The notes under the pieces are model-generated. The model worked only from the letters and a program-made list of their open reading frames with translations. It had not been told where the DNA came from and did no database searches. A program made the translations under genes and the position numbers. Below, in pieces: positions 1 to 10,585 of a stretch of DNA of 64,000 nt. Source of the stretch: Diatrype stigma (taxonomy: Eukaryota; Ascomycota; Sordariomycetes; Xylariales; Diatrypaceae). Location: the NCBI GenBank assembly GCA_022225965.2, contig JAKJXP020000044.1:297032-361031 (forward strand), written 5' to 3'. How positions within the stretch are numbered: the stretch's first letter is position 1; the number at the start of each line of letters is the position of its first letter.

Positions 1-2549
1 TCAGAGTTATACGTAATCGAGACAATTACAGTTACTTAGTTAGGTGGTTATAGCCTGCCTGCACTGCCAAGCATATCCGAACTACATAGCAAGCGGCTTC
101 CCGTATAACGGCGGCGAACAGATTGCCGTGTAGGCCTTTCCACAAGTCATCTACGTTGTAATTACTGAAGATGAGCCTGGCGGTGCATCCATCGATCCTG
201 CTATCCTCCGAGTAACTAGCCATACACTCCACGATACCATGCTATGAAGGCTTCTTTATATACTTCTGGCCTTTGTCATTTTATTCCAGCTGGGATTAAG
301 TCAATCTACGAATACGGTATGAATATATGACAAGCAACAAGAAGGTTATGAGCCAGATGTCTTCAAATGCGACCTTCCAGCCCTTTCATCCAGACTACTA
401 AAATGAGGCAGAGGAAATACCCACTCCACCACCTACGCGTCTTGTTTGCTGATCGACATGGATGAAACAGTTATTTTATGCCTGTCAGCCTGTCAGGATG
501 TCATCACCGACCCGCCAGCAAGGGAGCTGGGGGCGCCATCGAGTATTGATTTGGTACCTCTTACATTGGGGATCCAACCCACTTCCTAAATCTTCTGTTA
601 GTAATTGTGCAAGCACTGAAGCAGAACATCCAGACATTTTGCTGTAGTAGGACCCAGCTTAGACCGAGTCTGGATATTCAGGACGGGCTTCTTCTAACCG
701 CCTTCGAACTTGTTCAAGATGCCTATTAGGTAGGAAGTAGCTGTTATCTACCTACCTATATGCAGGAGATATGCAGTCGTGCCGACCTATGATGTGCATG
801 CCGCCATGCAGCATAATGGTCTCACACTCAAACATCCACGAGCAAAGAAATAACCATGAAAACATGGAAAGCAGGGTAGGTACCTAGATATGATACCTAG
901 ATATGATACCTAGATATGATACCTAGATATGATACCTAGATATGATCTCGAGTTACACGGCACAGCATGCCCCTCTCTATACTCTACTTCTGTAGGTAGT
1001 TGATTAGTGGGCGGTAAGCCGTCAGCCATAGACTTTGCAGATGCGCCAGATGCAACCTATGACAGACAAGACGCAAAAGCTATACTATGCAGTCTAGGTG
1101 ACTCGGCAGAGTCTGTATAACCCGGCTAAGATCCATGTGGTACCCCAAAACGCCAGGTCTTTGTTTACGGGTTTTCCAGTCTGGCAGTTACCAGACTGCA
1201 GTTACAGTCTTTATAGTGCTCAGTAGTGGACTTAAATCAGTGAGCAACTCGCATTCACACGCTCAACGACGTACAAGTGTCAATTCCACTTTCCTATCTC
1301 GGGTCAGCCAGCCTCAGTGGCGCCGCTAGCCAGGACCATCGAGTGAGTACTTGTACAGACATAGTAGCGGGATCCTTCCAATTACGTGGATAGACTAAGC
1401 CATGAAGAAAATCCCCACCCTTGGCTGCCTTATTAGCGAGCGCTTTTACTACTAGAGGCAGGGATATCCGCAGGGGCCCTTCCCGTAGTTGAGATCTTGT
1501 AAAGTAGCGGCCTGTTTAGCTCTGCATTCTCTGCTAACCCATCGTCATCCCAACCCACATCCCACAGCCGCAACCCACTATGCCTCGTACTACGTATGTA
1601 GTTGCCTACCACCTATTGCCCTTCGCCCTTTAGGCTTTCCCGTCCCCTTCCCGGTCTGCTCTGGTGGTGTTCTGAAGCCCTAGACCGGCAGCCCGGGTCA
1701 GGACACATGCAGCCAGCAGTAGCAGTTCCTGGCAAGTCTTGGGTCTGCCCTGGGATTTACCCTTCACTGCCTTCAGCGCCCTCTCAGCCCTCTGAACGAG
1801 ACTCTCAGACCTCTGACAAGCTGGTGATAGCAGCCCTAGTAGAGGCCCTGTACTGTACAATACCTACACCCCGGACATCCTGGGCATCCTGGGCATCTCG
1901 TATGTACATATGTCCCAAGGTCGATCGAATGTTGAGCCATTGGTTATATTGCTATATTGTCCCATGTGGGCAACCCACCTTCCTTCGTATTGGTAGGCCT
2001 GCACCTAGTAGACATGCTAATCAGACACAAGGTGATAGCCAGCGCTAGCATTTTCTTTTCTTACTTACTCACATAGTTCCAGGTTACTTCGTAATAACTG
2101 CAGGAGACCGACCTGAGAAGACCCATCCCCTGTCTGCCTACTTGCCTCTGCTATCTCCTACTTCGTACATGTGTAATAATCATGCTTATTTAGTACTGTC
2201 TGTCTCCTCTCTAGCCTAGACCACGTCTTACTACCTGCTGCTCTCACATTCCAGGTTCCATCCCGTATCACATCGGAGTCTCGGACGCATCCTTTCCAGC
2301 GCGCTTTGGTGATCTGACCTGGCCTTAATCGGTACCTGCGATACGATACGTTGCGATACGTTGCGATACTTATACATCCACCATACATACCCACAAACGT
2401 ACATACATACGCAATTGCTCGGACTCATGAGTGACATGATTTTCGTTCGCCCTTCTTCTTTCTTTCCTTGAGCAGTCTCTCCTGATGTCGCCATTGTCAA
2501 GTCGCCCAAGAGATAGTATAACCCCCCCTCTTTTTACGGATCTGTCGAC
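1..2549. other. Gene-poor stretch upstream of the glycosyltransferase gene
   Basis: I see no convincing gene here. The open frames are short, overlap one another on both strands and resemble no family I know. The last few hundred bases before 2550 are pyrimidine-rich, as is usual in fungal promoters. Small groups of TACC/GGTA tetranucleotides are scattered through it, and a perfect 13-bp tandem repeat lies at 881-945. Confidence 0.5.
881..945. repeat. 13-bp tandem repeat, five perfect copies
   Basis: The unit TACCTAGATATGA occurs five times head to tail without a mismatch (starts 881, 894, 907, 920, 933). A 13-bp unit is not a codon multiple and no gene crosses it, so it is non-coding. Perfect copies suggest recent expansion and possible length variation among strains. 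Confidence 0.9.
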
Positions 2550-4414
2550 ATGATTGTAACGCCGTACTCCCGTCGACTTCGCGTGTTCGGCGGCATCACT
2601 GCTTTGGCCATCCTCGCAGCTTACATCCACATTCGCCCGCAACTAAGCGAACCAGCATACGACTATGCGCTTGGCTACTATGAGAGCGTAGCCCATTACT
2701 TGCGCGGCCCCAACGATGTTTTTAACAATACGTTATACGCCGAGGGGACGGAAGAGATGGTTGACCAATACTACAACTCGAGCAGACCATGCGCCCACTT
2801 CCCCGACACCGAGGGCATGCTGCTGGTCATGAAGACCGGGGCGACGGAAGCTTTCGAAAGGATTCCTACCCACCTCCTTACCACTCTCCGATGTCTCCCC
2901 GACTTCCTCCTCTTCTCAGATATGGTATGGCTCCGGCGATGATCGTGGTGGTGGTCGTGGCAGTCTGGGTGTCGAAACACTAACGCTTGCTTAGGCGCAA
3001 CAAATAGGCTCGTATCATATATATGACGCTCTTGCCGAGTTCGACGAGTCGGCCAAGGCGCACAATGCCGATTTCGACCTCTACCGCGACCAAAAGGAGT
3101 GCCCTGTGTCGCAGAGATCTTGCATCGACGCTAGGTCGGATACCCAAAAGGCCTGGAACCTTGACAAATACAAGTTTCTTCCCATGATGGAGCAGACCTG
3201 GAGATTGCGGCCCGGTCTTGATTGGTATATATTCGCTGAGGCCGACACGTATGTCTTTTGGGCGAACATGGTGCAATGGCTTAGGAAGCATTCGCACGTC
3301 AGCCCGCGGGAGAGGGTCTACCTCGGGAGCCGGAGCTTTATAGGCGGAACCCCCTTCGCGCACGGGGGTTCCGGATACGTCATTAGCGGAACTCTATTGA
3401 AGCATCTGATCGAGTATCACCCTGGAGTGGTAAAGCAGTACAACGTCAAAGGCGCTAACGAATGCTGTGGCGACCTCATGTTGGCTCAGGCCCTTGAGGA
3501 ATACGAAAATGTCAAGATCCGCCAGTCTTGGCCATTGTTCAATGGCGAGAAACCGAGCACGCTGCCTTACGGACCTGGCCATTGGTGCGAACCCATTCTT
3601 ACAATGCATCACATGAATGCCGAAGAGATCAGCAACGTCTGGCAGTTCGAAGCAACCCGCAAGACTGACGTAAGTGCATACAGCCATTCCATGTAGCTTC
3701 GAGCTCGACGTGTTTGCCGTGTACTCTGTAAACCTTCACCCCTGAAACTCTAGCGTCGCATCATCCCACCATTCACCTTTTAACAACTGGGCTAGACACG
3801 AAGTTAACTTAATTGAACAGGAGCCCCTTATGATCAAGGACCTATACCAGGCTTTCATGGCACCGAAGATGCAAGTCTCACGCTCTGATTGGGACAACCT
3901 CTCTGACGATGTCTGCTATGTCAATCCGGATCCCGACGCACAACAACGTGCCGAAGGCTTCGAGCGTGACCGCCAGAGGAAAACCGAAGAGATGAGCGAC
4001 ATTGAGAAAGATGCTTGGAAATCACCGGAAAATTGCGCCAAAGTGTGCGAGTCGGAAATTCCCGACGATGACGAGCTTGAACTGTTATTGGAGCGCAGTA
4101 ATGATGACGGCCCTGCCATGGCTAGCGATACCAATGCTGCGGAGGACACCTCGCCGAGCGACCGCGCGGCCCGAGAAGCCCGGAAGAAGTCCATGGATGA
4201 GAAGAAAAAGAACCGGCAATGTTTCCAGTACCGCTGGCACGAGGAGGTCTGTTGCACGTCCAGGAGCTTCAAGCTCGGTGCCCCCAAAGCCAAGCCCGAG
4301 TCGGGTTACACCAAGCACCGGTGGATGAGCGGCTGGCATCTCAAGGGCATCAATGATTGGATCGACGTTATGGGTGATTGTAAAGCGCCTGTCTGGAAAG
4401 AACCTGAGCGGTAA
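2550..4414 (+). CDS. GT31-type fungal glycosyltransferase, type II membrane protein
   Basis: Three exons, 2550-2924, 2995-3669 and 3821-4414, join in phase 0 to give 547 residues. The introns start GTATGG and GTAAGT and end TTAG and ACAG. A short basic N-terminus is followed by one hydrophobic segment at about residues 12-28, the layout of a Golgi type II anchor. The central part carries the acidic motif EADTYVFW near residues 207-214 inside a DWYIF context. This corresponds to the DXD-like metal and nucleotide-sugar site of fungal GT31/fringe-related transferases. Cysteine pairs (NECCGD; EEVCC near the C-terminus) suggest disulphides in a lumenal domain. A charged, low-complexity stretch (about residues 390-470) separates the catalytic part from the Cys-containing tail. 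Probable role: adding a sugar to secreted glycoproteins or cell-wall glycans; donor and acceptor cannot be read from sequence. It stands alone. Confidence 0.85.
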
Positions 4415-4593
4415 ACTCGCCATGCCTGGACTATGAACATTTATTAGCAATCATATTTCTCTTTATGGCTAGGGGAGACTTACGAGGGAAGGAGACGATA
4501 TTAAGACGAAACCAACAATTCTGCGGCTGAGATGGTAGAGGGCTATATCAAAGGGATATCAGACGAGATGGACGACCGAAGATCAGCAGCTCT

Positions 4594-4619
4594 CACAAAG
4601 CCATACTTTTGGCTTTGTG
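4594..4619. repeat. Perfect 10-bp inverted repeat (hairpin) in the 3' region of the glycosyltransferase gene
   Basis: CACAAAGCCA (4594-4603) is followed after a 6-nt spacer by its exact reverse complement TGGCTTTGTG (4610-4619). It lies 180 nt past the stop of the upstream gene, probably within or just beyond its 3' UTR. It could be an RNA stem-loop. Fungal RNA polymerase II does not need such a structure to terminate, so no role is assigned. Confidence 0.7.
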
Positions 4620-5190
4620 GAGTTACATCGCATTGATATGTACATGAAATTATCGACGGACGCATAGGGGCATCATTCTGTGTCGATAGGGGGGAGGCAC
4701 CTGTGACGAGCCACACCAACGACTCGAGCTATGGCGTTTCAAGAGGGATTTATCTTTCTACATATTCGTTCCTTCTCGGGCGACGGTGTCACGAGGAGGC
4801 GGTTAGGGCCTTTATAGATGGGGGTGATACTACACGACATACATTCGAGGCAACGTTGTCTTCATTTTTGACTTAGATATCAACTTGCAAGGTGGTTGGA
4901 CCTGTGTGGCGTTTTACGGAATGGCAGCATTGATCAGGGGTTTACCAGTGTCTGTTGTCGGTTCAAATGTAATAGAAACTTATTGCTTTGCCCAAACTGG
5001 GCGGGAGACGACGAAGTTCACATCGAAGAGGTTGAATGCATTTGCTCTCACAGGTCGCTCTGTGATTGACAGTCTGGATTGTTCGTGATAACAAATAAGC
5101 TCGTTACCTCTTACCTATTGATGTAACTTATTTCAACTTATGTTCTGCAACTACTTCCCTCTGAACTCTCGAGTTCAACTGCGTCCAAGA

Positions 5191-5199
5191 TCGTTTGCA

Positions 5200-5240
<41 letters not shown>

Positions 5241-5285
5241 NNNNNNNNNNTCGTTTGCAGCCCCCCCCCCCCCCCCCCCCCCCCC
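5191..5285. other. Assembly gap in G/C homopolymers flanked by a duplicated 10-mer
   Basis: TCGTTTGCAG (5191-5200) runs into a G tract to 5240, then ten N (5241-5250), then the same TCGTTTGCAG (5251-5260) followed by 25 C to 5285. The identical 10-mer followed by G on one side and C on the other is not expected of natural sequence. It points to a scaffolding or polishing artefact at a homopolymer. The true distance and content here are unknown. Confidence 0.9.
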
Positions 5286-5398
5286 GGCTTCCTTTTTCCT
5301 TTTTTGAAAGCCCCCGAATCCTTCGCTCCGTCAACAAACCCAACCTCCTCTCATTTTACCACCAACCCCAACTCACTCAGTCCTTCAGTCCCAGTCCC

Positions 5399-7309
5399 TC
5401 AGTCCGCTCTCGGCCTAACCTTCAGGTAGAAGTCCACGGGCCGGAGACAGAACCAGCCGTCCTGCCTCAGCTCGCCGCCAGCCAGGTGGTCGGCGTCGGC
5501 CGTCTCGAGGTCGACCTCGCGCAGCAGCGTGGCCAGGACGACGAAGCTGAACTGCCAAGCCCAGTGCCGCCCGATGCACTCGCGCCGGCCGTTGCCGAAC
5601 CACCGCGTCGCGCCCGCCGGGAGCCGCTCGAACGCCTCCTCGCCCGCCATCATCCGGTCCGGGTCGAACCGGTCCGGATCGGCGAACACCGTCGGGTCGC
5701 GGTTCACGCCCGACAGCACTATGATCATCGGCTGGTCATGCGCCACTGTGGCAATCGATCACCGTTCTGCGGTCAGCTGACTATCTATTCATCGATTTTC
5801 CTCTTTTCTTGAGGTTGAGGGGGCAAGGAGCGACGCCCGTTGACCGAGAGGAGCAAGTGCGTCTACTACTCCCGGAACAAATGCCAGCCCATTGAGGTGA
5901 GGGGGAGAAACACAAGGATCTCGGGAAGCGTGCATGTACGCGCGCACGCGCGCGCGCGTGTGTGTGTGCCTACTTACCCGCGTACTTGCCCCCCGCCAGC
6001 AGCACGGGGCTCTTCCCATCCGGCCCCTCGCGCGGGATCGGCTCGATGTTGAACCCCGGCGCCGGGAACGTGAGGCGCAGCGACTCCCGGAGCACGGCCT
6101 CGACGTACTTGAGGCGCGGCAGGTGCTCGCGCTTGAGGAGCGGCCGTTCCCCTCCTACACCGACGACGGCATCGAGCTCGCGCCGCGCCTTGGCCACGAC
6201 GTGCGGGTTCGCCGCCAGGTAGTGCAGGGCGCTGCTCAGCAGGCCCGGCGCCGTGGCGCTGCCGATCGGCATCGTGACCACCTCGTCGATGACCTGCTCG
6301 TCGGTCAGCCGCCGGCCCGTCTGCGGGTCCGCGCCGTGCATGAGCGCCCAGAGCAGGTCGTGGTTGTCGCCTGCCGCGGACGAAGGATTGGCAACCTCAT
6401 CCTCCCCCTCCTCCTGCTCCTGTTGGCGCCGGTTCCGCACAATCTCGGCTGCGTAGGCGCGCATGGCGTCCGTGGCCCGCTGGAACTTGCCGCCGTAGAA
6501 CAGCCAGTTCAGGATCCGCGGCCGCGTCGGCCGCTTCATCGCCTCCGACGTCGCGTCCTCCATGGCTTGGACCATGGGGTGCGGTGGTTCCGATTCGGCG
6601 TCGTCTGAACCCCCGCCCCCGCCCCCGCTGCTGCTGTTGCTGAGCGTCTGCCCGTACAGCGTGCGCGTTGTGACCTCGAGGGTCAGGCGGTTGAGATCGG
6701 CCAGGGGCGAGACCACTTTTGCCGCCGCTGCCGCCGCCGCCGTCGGGACGTGCGGGTCGCCGTCCCTCCGGGCGGCCGTCCACTTCTCGACGAGCGCGGC
6801 TGTCGCGTCGCGCATCGCGTCGAACATGTTGGCGGCCACGACGTCCGGGCTCAGCTGTGGCGCGATGATGCGGTGCGCCACGCCCCAGCTGCCGGCCTCT
6901 TCGTGAGGGAAGGCCGTGAACAGCGAGTCGTGCACCGCGTGCCGGATCTCGACGATCGGCCCGCCCACGAACTTGCGGAAGCGCCGCTCGTCGCACAGCT
7001 CCTCGGCCAGCGCTACCCCGGCTACGAACACGAGGGTCTTGCCCAGCACGGTGATCTGGAAGATCTCGCCTTGACGCAGGGGGGAAGGAGGGGGGGAAAG
7101 GGAGGTCAGTATCAGATATTGATAGATGGTGTTGGGGGGTTGGCTCGCCAGCTGCACATAACGTAGGATGGTATCTATCCAAAAAGAGTGGCTTACTTAC
7201 CATATTTCTCGGCGAGCTTCTTTAGAGAAGCCCAGGTGTTGTTCGGGTTGACGTCGAAGATGTTGCCTAGGAGAGGCACGCCGGGCGGCTGGGGAATAGG
7301 CGTAGTCAT
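5399..7309 (-). CDS. Cytochrome P450, CYP505-like heme domain without a reductase
   Basis: Exons (minus) 7309-7201, 7069-5978 and 5745-5399 give 515 residues; introns are GTAAGT..AG. The start MTTPIPQPPGVPLLGNIFDV and the tail DGWFCLRPVDFYL are typical of the heme domain of the self-sufficient CYP505 (P450foxy/BM3-like) family. The heme-binding loop WFGNGRRECIGR places the proximal cysteine at about residue 457, and the K-helix reads RESLR. The I-helix reads MPIGSATAPG, so the usual acidic residue before the threonine is Ala. CYP505 proteins normally continue into flavodoxin and FAD/NADPH domains. Here a TGA follows RPRAD and the sequence then meets the 5191-5285 gap, so either this is a free P450 needing a separate reductase or the reductase half is lost or misassembled. 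Likely a fatty-acid or secondary-metabolite hydroxylase; substrate unknown. Confidence 0.88.
5928..5969. repeat. 42-bp strictly alternating purine-pyrimidine tract, (CG)n/(TG)n
   Basis: Every base from 5928 to 5969 alternates purine and pyrimidine, mostly CG followed by TG dinucleotides. It lies in the second P450 intron, directly beside the 5' splice site of that intron (minus strand). Such tracts are the classic Z-DNA-prone sequence and vary in length. No function is inferred. Confidence 0.85.
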
Positions 7310-10300
7310 TCTGGAGTCTCCGAGTTACTAGGAGCTTGTGAATGAAACTCAGCTAAAGTTTCTAGTGTTGGAAGAATTATTTTTAGGGAGTACGGCGGCG
7401 TAGGAAATCTATTTTGCCATATCCAAGGCGGGTATCTCGATTGATGGTTGGCATAGCCGTCGGCGCCCCCCACGATAATCTCAGGAAGTACAAGGGCAGC
7501 CTACGGCATAGTGCTCATCCAATCATGACCGAGCTGTAGTATGACAGCATCGCGATACTACATTCCTGGACGCTAATCGAGTGGACGATCGGAAGAATCC
7601 AGCACACCATTGTGTTCTGGCGGTGTTGGTTGATAGGCTCAAGTTCGATGATCACCATGATACATGCGTCGGGTGTGACACTGGGGTGTCTTGAGCTACT
7701 AAAATATCGATTCACGATGCCGACATACTTTCCGAACAGTAGAGGGGCCAACTAATTCATCGACAGGAACACTGCATAAGCGTATCAACACGGTGCCCCG
7801 AAGCCTCGGGAGTTGGTGACGCCCGCCACGCCACCCTCTCGTTGATCCCAAGACAGGTCCTTTATACCATGAGTATGCAGCACTAGTCAATTGTATTAGT
7901 TTAACGACAATCATGGGTTTTCCTCCAGCGGTAAAATGAGAAGTATAAGTACTACTGCGGCGCACTACGAGGTCGTATGTCACATTGTAACTAGGATCAG
8001 GCATAGATCATAGCACTTGTCACTGGTGTAACGTATGAGCTCGTCGATGATGGGCGTCTTGACAATGATTCATCTGGTGGGAATTAGGGTGGATAGCTTG
8101 CAACGAGGAATAGGTCCTAACACTTATAGGATTTCTCGTTGATGGCTTATTGGTTGGTGGTTCCATGTCTTATCGTGTACTTCTAACCCTATCTACACAT
8201 GTTCTCACGATCGTCGCATCAGATGCCAAGGTAACATGGAGTGTGTCCAGCCTTGTAATGTCGAGAAGCAGTCTGATATAGCTCCAATTGACCCCGAATC
8301 CTTGGCTCCATTGCATGCGACTCTACCAGTTCACCTTGGATTTGTTATAGTTTCGGCAGACACTACTTACTAGTACTTAGTGGGAATAGGTAGGAAGTCT
8401 GCGGCGACTCGAAGAGGTACGACTCTAAGAATGACCGTTCCATCATGAATTAGTGGGCATTCGAAACTCGGGAGTCCTACTAGACCCCAAGACTACTTCG
8501 TGTTGAAAATTGTAAGAGCGGTACCCCCCTTGCACAACGAAATCAAATGAGGAGGGAGGGGGGAAAGGGAAGGGAAAGGAAAAAGACGATGAACAGGGAA
8601 AGAAGAAGAAGAAAAAAAAGAATTCTGCCACACATGGGTTTCGAACCCGAGGGTGCAAATTTAGCAAAATTTTTATAGAGTTCATTCAGTAGTTTGGCTA
8701 CTGCCTTAGGTCTCTGATATGACACGGACTGCGTCAGTCTTGATCATAACCCCTACTTCAGCTTGGTGTCTGGTTCTGGCGAAAGTTTGAGCACTTATTA
8801 ATACCTATATCCTCGCCCGCTAAGTGTTAATCCCCTAAGTTATACCGAATGCTTATTCGGGTGGTTATTCCAGTGGACTGATTATTCGAGTTAAGTGTTT
8901 ACCCACGTTCTACCTTCTAAAATATATCCCAGCCCATGGAGAGTGCATCCCCAAACGTATGATTAATGTTGGCCTTTTGAGGCTAGGAGGCAACCAGTAT
9001 TTCTACTTCTCATATATACAGGCATTTTTGATATCAAAACCTGTCAAGAGAACACAAATGTGAGGAATAGACAGAAAATTTAAAGGAATAAGAATACATG
9101 ATTTGTTGGCACCTCGATCATATGCAACCCACTCTGCCAAAACCGCGAAGATTATAATCGCTATTGCAGAAGTCAAAAGTTCCTTAGCATCTGCATGACG
9201 AAGAATGCAACCCCCCGTTCTAACAACCGACAAAGTAGAAATTCTTTGCGTACATACTCATCCGTCAATATCTAGCATGTTTTAAACTCTAGCGAATAGC
9301 TCTTGACCTCAAATCGACCACAGGAAAGATGTTTTCTACTATACTATAATCCTACACGCATGGTACCACGATAGTGGCCACTTGGCTAGCTATTACGACC
9401 CGTCCAGGAGGTTTCCCGACACAGCTTCTCGAAGCTGCCGACCGAGCAACCCAAGGGCGGAAGGCTAAAGGGATAAAGGCATAGTAAAAGGCAAGACAGG
9501 CAGCAAAAGCAGCGGCTTCTCAATCTAGCACTGGCGTCGATGGCACCAACAAGACGTATACGCTACCCCTGCAGAGCTTTGTCCCCCTCGTGGAGTTTCT
9601 ACGCCAGCTGCGATCGACCGGGCTATCTTGCTAAGGGAGACATATGGGGAGAAGCTGAAGGTAGACAAACAGTTCCGGCAGGCCACCGAAGAGGAGCCTT
9701 GTTCAAATTCCACTCACGACTACTCCATCGGATCTCTTTGGGTCACAAGTAGCTGCGTCTGTCTTAAGGCAGACACCAGGAATAATCAATACTGAATAAG
9801 GGACCAGAACGATGCGTCCACGGGAAGGTCCATGATGATCAGGCTGACTGACGATGGCTTGTGGTCCGCAGTATATAGTTGAGCTCTTCCCTCCCTATCT
9901 CATGCATTTGGCCAAGACCCCTTCGGGCCTTCGGCAACCTTGTTTGCAGTTTGCATACTGATATTGGATTAACTACAGCTTGAGCCAGACTTTGTGAGCG
10001 ATAGAAGGACTCCTACCCCAGAAGCATCATGCGTGCCGGAGGCCCTGTGACAGAGGCTCTGTCCGTAGGTGGACACAAGCATCCGGCTTAAGTCCCTTCA
10101 CTGGAAACCTTCTGCCATCGGTCTACCTTGTTATCCACTAATCCTAGATACCCACTTCTCAGATGCACCCCCTTTTCGAATACAAATGCTCAAAAAAATT
10201 GAGGTTGAAGACGTAGACCAGCGAAAATCCCGTCCGAAGAAAGGATGCGTCCGAAAAGTGGGCTTTTAGGACTAGAGCACACGCATTTATATCCACCACT

Positions 10301-10585
10301 CATGTCCCCCATACAAATTAGGCCCACGAGAAGAGCAGCGCTTACCGCCCCTTCTGCTGCTTTTCCCCTGCTTTTCCCCAAGAGACAATCGAGATTCTAC
10401 GCCGCTATGCTACATTACCTCTATATTGCAGATGCGAATGCGACATAGAGATTGTACATTGTTTCTGCTAAGGTCTTTTTTTACCGCATTAGACCTATTA
10501 GCATCAAGTAACGCGTTAAGCACGTCGACTCCTGGGAATTGGAACCTAGAAACATGACCATATAATTCTAACTTTCAATCTCACA
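7310..10585. other. Gene-poor region between the P450 and an F-box gene
   Basis: I find no intact gene. It holds a decayed coding remnant at about 9377-9793 (separate entry), a purine-rich strand around 8547-8620, and a 12-bp palindrome GGGTTCGAACCC at 8637-8648. The bases just upstream of 7310 are the P450 promoter. Short open frames elsewhere lack recognisable protein character. Confidence 0.45.
9377..9793 (+). pseudogene. Decayed protein-coding remnant, family not recognised
   Basis: One frame (codons at 2 mod 3) reads like protein from about 9377 to 9600. Segments include RPGGFPTQLLEAADRATQG, KARQAAKAAASQSS and NKTYTLPLQSFVPLVEFL. It is broken by adjacent TAG TAA at about 9482-9487, which would be CAG CAA before C-to-T change. 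After about 9597 protein-like reading moves to another frame (IDRAILLRETYGEKLKVDKQ onward) and ends with a TGA near 9793. Two stops and one frameshift mark it as a pseudogene. I cannot assign a family, and chance coding-like sequence remains possible. Confidence 0.35.

Larger units (their letters stand above)
4415..5398. other. Intergenic region between convergent glycosyltransferase and P450 genes
   Basis: This holds the 3' ends of two convergent genes. I see no gene. It contains a perfect hairpin at 4594-4619 and an assembly gap set in G and C homopolymers at 5191-5285. The open frames crossing the homopolymers are artefacts of poly-Gly/poly-Pro reading. Confidence 0.6.

Noticed and set aside
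1602..2048. 148-codon frame on the plus strand
   Set aside because: Proline/serine-rich with an opposing minus-strand frame and no family similarity; probably non-coding.
5195..5812. Long open frame across the gap and P450 3' end on the plus strand
   Set aside because: It starts in poly-glycine read from the G tract and crosses N; the rest is a shadow of P450 exon 3.
8620..8700. Possible tRNA or tRNA-derived SINE around the GGGTTCGAACCC palindrome
   Set aside because: The palindrome looks like a B box on either strand, but neither the T-stem nor an acceptor stem pairs, and no convincing D arm or anticodon arm can be drawn.
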